A DNA stretch of 64,000 nucleotides, taken from Polytrichum commune (Eukaryota > Streptophyta > Polytrichopsida > Polytrichales > Polytrichaceae). This document shows positions 1-11,500 of this stretch, piece by piece; position 1 is the first letter of the stretch; each line of letters starts with the position of its first letter. The notes under the pieces were generated by a model. That model was not told the DNA's origin, searched no databases, and was given only the letters and a program-made list of their open reading frames with translations. Both the position numbers and the translations under genes were made by a program. The stretch is taken from contig OX485803.1 in NCBI GenBank assembly GCA_950295325.1, positions 15,564,001 to 15,628,000 on the forward strand, written 5' to 3'.

Positions 1-3000
1 TTTAGTTTGTGTGTGGCGCCGCATTTTCGAGATTCTGGTCATGCATGAGACTATTGACCTTTCTTGCAGTATGGCTTTCATGGCAATGCGAGCACACTTT
101 CCAGTAAGGATGAGGGACACAGAAAGTGCACCCAAATCTGGAGAGGAGGAACCACCACTTCGTGAGATTGAATCAAACGCTGATGAACCACCAGCAAGAC
201 CAACTCAAGTTGACGTGAAGAAGAAGCGCGCAGAAGAAATGCGCATACAAGATGAAGCTTACATAAAAGGGATTTCTTTGAATTCCAGCGATGATGCCGT
301 GGATGAAATTATCTTGGATGATGCAGAAGAAGAAGAAGAAGAAGAAGATACAATTTGGGAAGAGGTGGTGACAAAGATGAAAAATCTGGTGACAAAGATG
401 AAAAATTTCTGCACCGAGAGTATGGAAGATTTTGGAGTGGATTTCGAAGAAAAATCAACAACCAATCAACCACCTCTTAATGAGAGAGGTTTAAACTTTG
501 ATAAACCACCAGCAAGACCAACTCGAGCTGAACTAAAGACGAAGCGTATGGAAGAAACCCTAAAACAAAATGTAGCTTACATGAAAGGGATTTCTTTGCA
601 TTCCAGTGACAATGTTGTGGACGACAGTAGCTTGCCAGATGATGCAGAAGAAGATGCAATTTGGAAAGAGCTTCTGATAAAGATGAAAAACTTCTCTGTC
701 AATTGCAAGGAAGATGATAACGCCGTTGATGGTGAGAAGGTTGAACTAATTTTAATGTGCCCAGTCACAGCAGGATTACAGACTGAAACCACAATTCCAG
801 TGCCTGTGCCTGAAGCTCAAGATGCTATAGTAGGATGTTATGAAATCACCAAATGGGGTCAACAAATGCAACGGAGCAGTGGACGTAGAGTGGCGAGAGT
901 GCTTTGCTCCGCAATTGCTCCATATGAAGAACAAGTATTATTTAACCATAGTCATAGTTCTTCAACAGTGATCCGAGAAAAGTTTAAAAGTATGGTGGAG
1001 GAGGACTTAAGTAGTTTGACAACGCTTGGAAGGGAAACAGTGCTTGCTGCCACAATCAGGACGGTTCTTGGGAAAAGAAGAAGTGAAAGACAAGCAGCAG
1101 CAGCAACATCTGAATTGAAGCCTCTAGAAATGGAAATGGAGCAGTTGCGACGTGAAAGGCGAAGAAGAGTCAGGAGCTTCAAGACCAAAAAGCATCATTA
1201 TGGGTCATCAATGTATAATATTAATCATAAGTTTGATTTTCGGTCACTGAAGGGGTCCGAGCTTGCGCGATGGGAGGAGGGGTTTGTGTTGAAGTCACAG
1301 AAGGAGAAATGGGAACCTCTTCGAGTGGAGATTCTCGCAAATGAGAATTACACAAGGGACCCGTTAACTCAAGATTGTGTGGATTGGGAGGCGGTGCGGC
1401 TCGAGAAAGTTGAGAAGATTGCGGACGTCATCAAAGAGCGGGGAATGAACAACATCCTTGCTGGAAGAATAAAGGTGTCATAAATTGTTTCTTTCGAAAT
1501 GCTGTACCCTGTTATCAATGTCAGATTCTAACCTGGATAGTAATAAATAACACTGCCTTTCGTTTTCAGGGTTTCCTTGATAGAGTTCACCGTGATCAAA
1601 ATGGGAGCCTCGACCTCGAATGGGTTCGAAAACTTCCTCCTGATGATGCGAAGTAAGCCTCCAACTTTTTGTCTGTCAATTGACATTCCAATTTGTTTGA
1701 TACAAATTCACGGGGGATTAGGGAGTCCCATGGTCTATTTAAAACTTTCTGATGAATTTAAATGAATAAATAGATAAAGTGATAAAGTGATAAATTGATG
1801 AATTTTAAATCTGGTTTTGAACCTTACAGAGATTTTCTTTTAAGCGTGCGAGGCTTGGGGCTCAAGAGTGTGGAGTGCATACGCCTTCTTTCACTGCACC
1901 ATCCTTCATTTCCTGTAAGAAGCCGGCTAGACCAAATTTTTGCAACCAAATTTCATATATTGGTGTTTTGATGTTTACTCTGATTTTGAGTTCATGACAA
2001 CTTTGGATTTTTGCACAGGTGGACACAAATGTTGGTCGCATAGTTGTTCGGCTTGGTTGGGTCCCCCTTGAGCCCCTGCCTGAGGAGACTCAACTACATT
2101 TACTAGAGCTGTAAGCTCAATTCATCCCCCAGTTCACCTCGAATTTCAGAATACAAGCTGTAATATTTCCTCAAGATCTGGGAGTGGTTGATTGGAAACT
2201 TGCAATAGAGCTGAGGAGTGACCCTGAGAAATACCAATTTTTTAATTTATTAAGTAGTCATGTGATGTTCGCAGGTACCCTATACAAGCACACATCCAGC
2301 AATATTTATGGCCACGACTTTGCAAGCTAGATCAGCAGACTTTGTAAGTTAAAAATAGTCATTTGAATCCATTTGAATAGCTATGCTTTGACTGATTGGA
2401 ATAGTAGGATGTTGTCGACAATAAGAGGTTCAACCGCTTCAATCATAGTTGGAAGATATCTCTATGAAGATATTCTCTAAAATAAATAGGATTGTGATTT
2501 TGCCTTATTATTGAAACAGAGTATATGATTTTCGTAACGTGGCATAACTGTAATGCAGGTATGAATTTCACTACCAACTGATCACCTTCGGAAAGGTCAT
2601 CTCAAATTACTCTCCCTGCTAGCTACATGGTTGCATGAAATGATTAAACATACAAAAATTCCAATGCTGTGATAGATACTTACCAAAGCCAATTTAAGGG
2701 TTGAAAGAAAATCCAGAGCCCAGACCACTGACGTATTCACAACTTGTGCAACACCAGTTAGTAATAAACTTTCTCGTGTTTAACTGTATCTCTGGCTTCA
2801 TTTAGTGTGGTGTTAAAACCAGCTGACTATGAACCTGAAGTCAGAAAGAAAGAAAGGAAGAAAGAAAGACGACTTTGATGTTTCCACATGCGCGAATATG
2901 GCATTGCTCTGTTTTCGAGTTGGTCCGAGTCTCTATGTAATCTTGAAACGGGCATTGCAAGAATTAGAGGGCCCTCCAAGACTACTGCCTCCTTTCAAAG

Positions 3001-6000
3001 GTGAACACCTTGAACAGTGGGGGGACACCGACTATCAAGTGCTAGGAACACCACCCATCCGAGTACTCTTCCAGCCCTAGGTGGTTAACCTTGTAGTTCC
3101 TGTGGGATTCAGGTTAAGGCCATGGGTTTAAGCCACCCTTTACCTAAAATCGTGTCATTCTGGTAGCTCCACAAAGAAATAACTATTGATATCTATATCT
3201 ATATCTCAATATAGATAGGAAAATGCTTTTAATGTTCAAGCTAGATGTTATATATGTGTGAAACAGCTATTGACACAGAATTACGACAGCCCCCAAGTTA
3301 AAATCTCCCTGTATGTATGTCTGTACAGGTTTTTTGCACCAAAAGCAAGCCAAATTGCAACGCGTGTCCACTGCGTAGTGAATGCAAACATTTTGCCAGC
3401 GCATTCTCCAGGTGTGACATTAATTCTTCATCCAATTCCATACATTTCTAGCTTCAGTTTTAATGCAAGTCAAAATACGATTCTGCAAGTGGGCTTCCGT
3501 ATCATGATGTTTGTAATTGTTAGATAGAACAGCCCCATGGCTGGTAAAATAATCTAATGAAGCTTTTTTGTTCTTGGCAGTGCAAAACCACTCCTTACTG
3601 GTCCTGAGAAACATTCAGAGCAGTTTTCGACCCTGGCATTAACAGCAGCAGACCCCCTTCCACTTTCAGAAGAAACACAAATAATTTCGTCAAGACAAAT
3701 AGATCCTAGTTTATGTAAAGAACAGTGTATACCTATAATTGAAGAGCCCACAACACCAGAAACAGCAGCTGTGCATGATATCGAAGATTTTCCCTATCCA
3801 CTTGAAATCAATGATGTACAATATTTGGATCCAGTTTTCCCAACTTTGGCAGACCAACCTACTCTTGAACAGGATTCAGATTCAACCTCTGAATCGCCTG
3901 TAACTGACCAAAAAATACTACTATCCCAGGTTGTAGAGTTAGAGGAAGCTCTGAAATGTGAAATGCATTTGGAGGTTGCTACTGACAATACTGACGTTTC
4001 TCCTAGAGACACAGAAATTATTGTTCAGGATGTTTTTGATGAAATTTTGCCCACAGAAGTGGAGGTGACAGGAAGTTGTCTGCGCTCACAAGAGCTTATA
4101 TTGCTACCACCTCAAGCGTCCTATACACCGACACCTCAGCTGAAGAGTGTCCAACGCCTGCGGACCATTCACTATGTGTGAGTATAAACAACTTCCTCTA
4201 ATTTTTCAAATATTCCTTTCACTCTTTGATTACTCCTTTGGTTTTTGCATAAAATATCAAAAATTTCTTTCTTTCAAGTTTCCACTTGTAATGATGCATG
4301 CTGGAGGTAGTGTTTAAATCTGAATGAAGAGCAACCTATTCGGTTCTTCAGTGAGGACCAAAACTTATTTGAGGACCTTTTTGGCATGCCAAACATGAGT
4401 TTGACGCTTCATGAACAGATATAGAATGTTCTTTGTGTCAACCTCCACATCACTACCTCCAAGCACACACCAAAAACTTACCCAACATGAAGACCTTGTA
4501 TGCAAAACAAGAAAATCCTTACCAAAAGTCATGTTGGGTTAGAGGATGACTCTATTATATATTGAGATCGAAATCCAAGTAGGCATTACCAACCAGCAAG
4601 GTTCTCATTTCTTTGACAGACAGAAAACTTTCTTAGAAAACATCATGTCATTTTTTAAATGGGCCCTGGGGGAGGGGTCATCGACAAAATGAGGCTCTGA
4701 CTACATATTATAAGGTCATAGTAAAGCACAAAAGTGTTGAAATGGATGTATTAAATGAAAAAAAATGACAATATATTATAAGGCATACTAAGGAATAATC
4801 TTATTTTGTGTGGTTTATATATATATATATATATATATATAACACCTAAGACCACATTGCCCGCGAAAAATATGGAGGTCAACTATGTCCAATAAGATAT
4901 CATTGGATTCATCTTGAGTTCTTTGTAACAAGACCAAATTCATTGGGAGAATAAGATTTCTGAACGAAACATAAGCATAATAAAGCAAAATAAATTGCGT
5001 AGTATAAAGTGCATGTCGCCGCCCTGGGAATTGGGCAATGTGGCTATTATTACAAAATTGATCAGACTGTGAATCTCGTTGTCCACGAGAATTTGTATGC
5101 ACTACACTGACTTTGATCAAGTTAGCGATATGCCTGCAACTGTGGTACCCCATGAGGGCATCTATTACTGTGGGTGGCACATGCCATGTAGAAATATTAT
5201 AGGGTTTTCAGGTTTGAGATGATAAATCATCAAGGCACTTGTACTGACAAATGTCCGTTTGCAGGTACGAATTGCCAGACGACCACCCTCTTCTTGCAGA
5301 GGTAAGAAAGGTCCTATCATTTTGAGAAGGTTTATGTGTAGTTTGATGTTACATGATTAACGAACACATATGACAACATAGTCTTTGAGAAAATTCAAGA
5401 GTTTACGTCCAGAACTTCACGTCCAGAACATTTTTCCGTGCTTCTAAATGCAGTCTGTGTCACTGGGCGTGATGCAGATGGACAAGAGGGAAAGCGATGA
5501 TCCATGTTTCTACCTCCTTGCTATCTGGAATCCTGGTACATTGTTAAAAATACTTTTCAAGACATTACAAAGACATCACATTGTGTATTGTACATTGGTA
5601 GATTTCAAGTTTTGGAAAGAATCAAATCGATTTAGGTTGAATTCCTTAAGTTGAATTCTTGCTGATGTAGATGAGGTGCCGGAGTCAATGCCCAAAATCA
5701 ATGACGATGATGCAAACAACCCATTTGCATCATGCCACAATGGCGAGCGCGAAGCTGTTCGAGGCACACTTCTTGTAAGTCTATAGTCCATTGTCCTTCC
5801 TTATCAAGAATATGGCATGTTATTGTCGAAGAATTAAATCTTCGTGGCTCAAAGAATCATTGCCAAGGGCTACATTATTATGTTTCGTAGGAAACTAGTT
5901 TTACTCAATGCATATTAAGTTTGAAGCTTCATGTAGGCATGACCTGAATATGTGGTCATGGTTTACCAGGTGCCTTGCAGAACCGCAATGAAGGGGTCTT

Positions 6001-7932
6001 TTCCATTGAATGGAACCTACTTCCAGGTCAACGAGGTGTGATCACTTTCTAAATTCTTTACAGGACCTTCAATATGTACTACAAGTTGGAAGAATTGAAA
6101 TTGGCACTGTTAGGAGAAAAGCCCGGGGTGGCAACTCTGCCCTGTAGAACAGTTGTTTCTAAATCACTTCTAATACTTCTAATGAGTTCTTGACATGCTG
6201 TTTCACAAAGAGTAGCAATATGCTTGGAAAGAGGACATTGAGTGAGTCCAATGATACAATTTCTCTATATTAGAAAGGGTTTGCACTTTCAAATGCCATT
6301 TTCAGAAGGAGCAATCTTTCTAAAATAGGGGTCATCATCCAGACCCCCTAGGCTCTTAATTTAACTTCTAACTTCAAAGAAAATTTATAAAATTTCTTGG
6401 AATTTAGTCTTAAAAATGCTCATAACGCAGAAGCAACTCCGAAATCACGCTGCTTAAAATTGGTTTACCAGCTGCAAACCAAGTTCTAAAGACAGTGATT
6501 CCTGTGAGTGTTACAGATAGTTGCCATTCTGGGGAGAAAAGAACTATATTTCAAAAGGATTTATGAAAATTTTAATTTGTGATAAAGTACTATTGGTGGC
6601 AGGTCTTTGCAGATCATAGGAGTAGTATCCAGCCACTTGAAGTTCCACGGACTTTGCTTTGGTCATTGAGACGACGGTTCGTTTACTTTGGTACCTCGGT
6701 GACAAGTTTATTCAAAGGTCTAGAGAATTCTATCCTCACCCTATGTTCTGTAGAAGGAAATCTGATATCCCTTCAAGTATTGCCCAAGTTTTATTCGGCT
6801 GCATCGAATCTAGCAGCATTCAATACTTACCCCAGCTAGAACTAGCCTGGCAAGATGATTAAAGTTTCATCTTGTTTCCAAGTATTATTACACGGCTGTC
6901 TCCCCTATGATTTTGTGGGTTCTCTAAGTTTAGATAGCTCATAACAACAAATCATTTGACTGCACACATGTCTCTGACCTTAAAAACGTACAGACAAATC
7001 TTTGATTTTTTACCACATGCCTTGGTTACGGAACAGATATGACACAGGAGGAGATCCAATGCTGCTTCAAGAAAGGTACGTGAAATGATAGAATAGCTAA
7101 CGTCATTTAGCACCTCTTGAAGTGGATTGTGCTGCATTTGAGTGTTGGAAGGATCACTTTTGACAATGCATGATTACTTAGTTTTCAGAGAAAGTAACTA
7201 ACCAGTTCTCTGGAGATTTGAAAGAAGAAAAAAATGATAAATGAGCATGTGTCCTATAAGAGAACAGTGATCTCTCTCAAGGAAAGTGTTCGATAAGGTA
7301 AATCCTGGCAGAAGGGCAAGATATATTTCCTATGATGTATAGTTCACCAGCAAACAAAATGAACAAAGAGACTGGCTTTTGACAAGTTCGAAATTGATCA
7401 CAAGGGGTTAGCTCCCTTGTAGAGATATGAACCACTTGAGATAAAGGGGTATTTTCAGGGGGGCTTATGAAGCATATGCATATTCATGTGATATTCTGCA
7501 TATTTGGTGATTACTTTTGAAATATACCTAGTGTATTCTCAAACTGAATTTCCAGTACCCTAAATTTTTCTGCTACTTTTGAAAAAAAATTCTTTGAAAC
7601 AATAAATAGGTCCCTATCTTTTATGGCACCGCGTTACCCAGCGAACCACTAATTATCCCCCCTTGAAACCAATTTTTTTTTTCCTGCATATAAGGGACTC
7701 TCTAACTGTTTGCTTATATCCAGGATATGTGTGTGTGAGAGCATTTGATCAAGCGACACGTCAACCAAAGCTTCTAGCATCCAGGCTCCATCAGTCAGGT
7801 GCAAAGATTGTCACCGCGCCTGCAGTCCGCAAGAAGCCCAAGCAACCACACTTGACTAAAAGTGCTCACACAAAAGACATTGGAGAGGCAGTCACCAGAA
7901 AATTACAGGTCATGTCCATGACTACCAGCTGA
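1..7932 (+). CDS. DML: DEMETER/ROS1-like 5-methylcytosine DNA glycosylase (5' truncated, 15 exons)
   Basis: Bifunctional DNA glycosylase/AP lyase family that excises 5-methylcytosine for active demethylation in the nucleus. Exons by splice site, phase and homology: 70-1474, 1570-1652, 1830-1914, 2019-2110, 2275-2343, 2559-2595, 3329-3411, 3581-4177, 5265-5301, 5478-5535, 5671-5774, 5970-6035, 6603-6717, 7037-7075, 7724-7932. They join without frameshift into 1,025 residues counted from the ATG at 71. That ATG is internal: bases 1-69 are the end of an intron (ttcttgcag), and the exon opens with SMAFMAMRAHFPV, matching SSAFMSLAARFP of DME, so the N-terminal part lies off the window. Residues 436-523 carry DWEAVR, ERGMNN and the HhH (GLGLKSVEC, catalytic Lys508); VDTN gives Asp526; Cys593, 600, 603 and 609 form the [4Fe-4S] site (C-x6-C-x2-C-x5-C). 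YELPDDHPLL, YLLAIW, VRGTLL, FPLNGTYFQVNE, VYFGTSVTSLF and GYVCVRAF mark the C-terminal and RRM-like domains. The stop is TGA at 7930-7932. Family assignment is near certain; exact ends of the short exons are inferred. Confidence 0.95.
180..760 (+). repeat. Coding tandem duplication in the glycosylase linker
   Basis: Two degenerate copies lie in the linker that splits the glycosylase domain. Unit 1 starts near 181 (DEPPARPT..., then AYIKGISLNSSDD...) and unit 2 near 499 (DKPPARPT..., then AYMKGISLHSSDN...). Each unit is about 90-105 residues with a basic stretch, the KGISL-SSD core, an acidic tract and a W-E/K-E/L...KMKN tail. Unit 1 also holds a small internal duplication of VTKMKN (near 367-402) and a poly-Glu run. 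The linker is known to be variable in this family; the duplication is seen directly. Confidence 0.85.
2596..3328 (+). other. Intron 6 of the DME-like gene
   Basis: This 733-bp intron separates LITFGK from VFCTKSK. It holds an 83-codon open frame (2829-3080) with no recognisable domain, an AG-rich tract (near 2845) and a (atctat) tract near 3190. I see no gene in it. Confidence 0.75.
4178..5264 (+). other. Intron 8 of the DME-like gene with (TA)n tract
   Basis: This 1,087-bp intron is the longest of the gene, flanked by GTGAGT and TTTGCAG. It contains an uninterrupted TA microsatellite at about 4817-4841. Open frames inside (for example 5180-4815 on the other strand) are not supported as genes. 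Confidence 0.75.
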
Positions 7933-8589
7933 CAACAATGCTGCAACTATAATTAAGCTGGCAGAGGACAGTTCTTTCGTTTCTACCTTGTCCTGTACCT
8001 GACTTTTCCAGTTGTAGGAAGGATGTAGGTTTCGGCAAGAAGGCAACACAAATGATGATCATAGGTGCAGACAAGAGATTTTTCTGGGTGCTGCAAAAGT
8101 AGCTCCTTGGCTTTGTAACCTCTTTTCTGCAAAGATGTGATAATTGATCAATGAAGAGCACAAATTCATTCGTCATTTATCTGCAAAGCAGTGGTCACTA
8201 ACTGCAAACTCATTGCAATCACCGCTTGTACCTGGTACCTGTTTCCTGCCATAATCTGCATTTCTAGTGGAAACGATTGTGATATATGCTCTTGAAATTA
8301 TCTTGAACATGATCACCCAAACCTGTCTATTTGAGTCAGACATTTACAGTGAGCAATCACACAGCCTTGCTTCCTGTCACTATTGTTTTCCTCACTAAAA
8401 TGTCTCAACGGAGAGGCATAGTGAGTAAACCTACCAGGGTAAGTATGTACTCAAGAATATGGATTCAATGAACGAATATTTCATGCCAGGATTAAACACC
8501 ACGGAAACAAAAGATGGAAGAAATAGACCACAAAATTGCTTTCTAGTCTTGTTACCATGAATATGGTGCTACAAAAATTTGTGCTTACA
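7933..8589. other. Convergent intergenic spacer
   Basis: The stop of the + strand DME-like gene and the stop of the - strand BPP-like gene face each other across 657 bp. Both 3' UTRs must lie here, so the transcripts may overlap at their ends. I see no canonical AATAAA signal that I would call, and no further gene. Confidence 0.7.
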
Positions 8590-11500
8590 TCACAAGATTG
8601 TGCAGCGACACCTGTTGTTCTTCTGCTGTTTCAGGGACTCTTGATCTGATCCTAACCTCACGGTCTCAGCTGGATGCATGTTGGGTTCGCCATCTTCACC
8701 TGGTCTACTCTGCTTACTGGGACTACACATAAACTGTGCTTGTGGACTCCGCAGTACATGAGCACCAAATTTCTCTAACCTCTCAAGCTTTTCACTTAGT
8801 TTGTCGAGATTTTGCTTCGGGGTAGTATAATTCAGTGCTCGTCGCACAGTGATAGTCAACCCAGTGTCTGGACTATTTCTCTGATCGTAATTACCAATCT
8901 TCCAGCCACCGGGTTCCAGGGTGTGTGCCTCTATAGGATTCCTGTAATCCGGCTCTGAAAGTTGTGAGAGCTCATTCGCCAAGTTGGAATGAGGGCGAGT
9001 AGGTGAGTAAGGTGGCTTTGGATTTGCCTCAGGTAATTGGGTATTAGCCGTGTCCATCGACTGCTCATCGGTATCTTTCCGGGGACAAAATGTAACTGAT
9101 TCTGGTGCTACTGCTGCTTCTATTTCCTCACCTGCTGACTTTGCAGGTTCTGCATGCACAATACGGTATGTTACATTTCAGACCATACCAATGAGACAGA
9201 TTAAATTGAATTTCGTTAAATTAAAATTTCAAGGTGCTACACAGGATCTATAACCAATCTTAACTAATGACGCACCAATGACAACATGACACATGGGAGT
9301 TAGAAATTTAGACATTCACGGGTAGAAGTAATTAGGTACAAAACTAACAGACACATGGTGTATTGTCACCTTCAAGTTGATCCACAGTCGGCAATTCAAG
9401 TGCTGCACCTCTCAGAACGGCCACCGTCTCTGTGTTTGAGCCCGGGCTGCTGCCACTCCTGCTGCTAATCTCTTCTGCAACAGCCACAGCAATAGAAGAG
9501 TAAATATCCATTACGCATCCAAGCACTTTCAATATGTTTCTCTAACATGAGTCTAGTAGTTGGGCTCCCATCCATCTGTTGAGGACGGTCCTTTGGCGCA
9601 TATTTGAGAGTTGCCACAAGGAACTTTAGGCAATTTACCACCTAGGGAAACATGTGGTAAAGTGGACAGAACCTGGTTGACCTGGTCTATCCATCTCCTG
9701 GCTGAGTGCAGCAAAACAACACATACTGAACTACCGCTATTACCAAAACGAAATTGTTCTAACGAATCATAGTCTAAATTCAGCTAAAAAGTGCTGCAAG
9801 AATTCACTTTTTCTCGCACATGAAGCACTAATTAAGTGCCAAGGACAAGTTCTTATCAACAGTGAAGCTAATTGTATGCTTTAGTAGATGAAATATTGAT
9901 CACTCCCTATGATCTGCTGATGATCTGCCGCTGAATATCCTGTTCATCTGTTCTTCTTCACTGACCCATGATCACACAACTATAGCTCGCCTTGTGGCCA
10001 AGCTTGGTTGATCTGCATTTACGAATGGAGAGAATACCTAGAGAACTACGAGCCCACTCAAAGTTCTCTGATTCTGGGCCAGAACGCACTGTGATGTTTG
10101 AAAATCTACTCTGGATGCTTAGCTCCGCCTCTGGCATCTGGCTGTTCGCACCCAATGTTGCTGACTGCTGATTAGGTCTTGAGCCTTGGGGAACCCTTGC
10201 AGGAGACGCTGCTCTGATGGATCTCCCCTTTGTAAGTTGTGGTGCAGATGTTGTTGCATGTTTCCCTCCCTGCTTGGACATCTTACTGCTTGAAGGCCCC
10301 TGCTCAGCATGCCCATCACCGACCTCACTCGCCGTCGTCTTCGAACCTCCATTTCGTTTCATCTCCGAAGCAGAAGACTTCTTGTGGCTAAACTTGAAGG
10401 AAGACATGTGTTTTCGTGCATTTGGACCTGGAGATTCGGCATTCTCCACAATCTCCTCTTTGGCTGGCGAATGCACCATTTTGGACTGAGGTAGGTTGCT
10501 AACATCAGGTAGTTCAACATCCGCAGACGACTTTTTCAGAATCATCATCTGACTGCTGCTTTGGCCCTTTGCTGCAGTAGGCAGGTTCGTCTTTTGGATC
10601 TCAACTTCCTTCTCTACAGCGATGAGAAGGCCATGTGAGTCTTTGGATAGAGTGCTATCATCAACAATAGGCAGAGGTGGTGGCACTGATTCGGTGAGAT
10701 CGCATTCCTGCGTCTCCTCCTGTACCATCACAGGCTCGGGAACGACCATTTTCGAAACTGTGGGAGCTTCCGTTTGCTGTGGAGATGATGAATTTTTGTT
10801 TGATCCCAAGTAGTCAAATATGTAGTCAAAAAGCTCTTCTGCATTGTCATCAGGGGACTGCCTGTTGTCTGCGACGTGAGATCTATGAGGTCGTTGTTGG
10901 GACACAACATCTATATTGCCTCCCATATTGTTATAACCATTGGCAGTGGGATCCTCTTTGTTGATTACCCCAACTGCGCATACTTCCACAGGTTGATGAT
11001 GATGATGATGATGCAGGGGAGGTTCACTGACGTCTGAAACACGAGCAGTCTCGGAGCTTGATTTAGAATCCCAAAATCTAGAACCAAATTGGGGATCTTC
11101 CCAAGAAGTGTTGCTAGGACATGACGACATGGTATCTGTGCTTCGAGATAGGTCAATACTGCTCCCTGAAGTTGGAGTCCTGGCAATAAGTTTCCGAGGG
11201 CTCCGTAGTCCTCCAGTATTTCCGTTGAGCGCTCCATATGTTGTAGGTTCAAAGACTGCTGGATATGATGTGCATGTCTTCTCCATCTGCCAATCCCTTG
11301 TTCTTTCTTCAGTTGCTGGATTTAGGGTGTCTACGTCTGGGCTCTTCCCTACATTCCAGAATTGTTGTGTGGGCTTGCCAAAATGCTCAGATTTGTGGTC
11401 TACACCAAGAGACTGACAAGCGTAGAAGTCTTCTTGTTGATTGACGTGGTTCATATTCTGGGTTGACTCAACCATAAGATTAACCTCGATTTCCTGCACG

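Noticed and set aside
11-69. Start codon at 11 for the DME-like protein
   Set aside because: The bases before 70 end in a polypyrimidine-AG acceptor and the translated residues match nothing in the family, while homology starts right after it.
2829-3080. 83-codon frame inside intron 6 of the DME-like gene
   Set aside because: No domain, lies between two well-supported exons, and would break the conserved FGK-VFC junction.
8590-9159. Separate gene encoding a G-protein gamma-like protein because of the CRCTIL end
   Set aside because: The ending resembles plant G-gamma tails, but the preceding sequence lacks the conserved G-gamma core and the exon joins in phase to the upstream BPP-like exons.
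9958-10037. BPP-like protein ending CVIMGQ at 9958
   Set aside because: CVIM would itself be a CaaX box but is followed by two residues, and a donor at 10038 joins in phase to exons 6-7 ending in CTIL. Kept only as the alternative.
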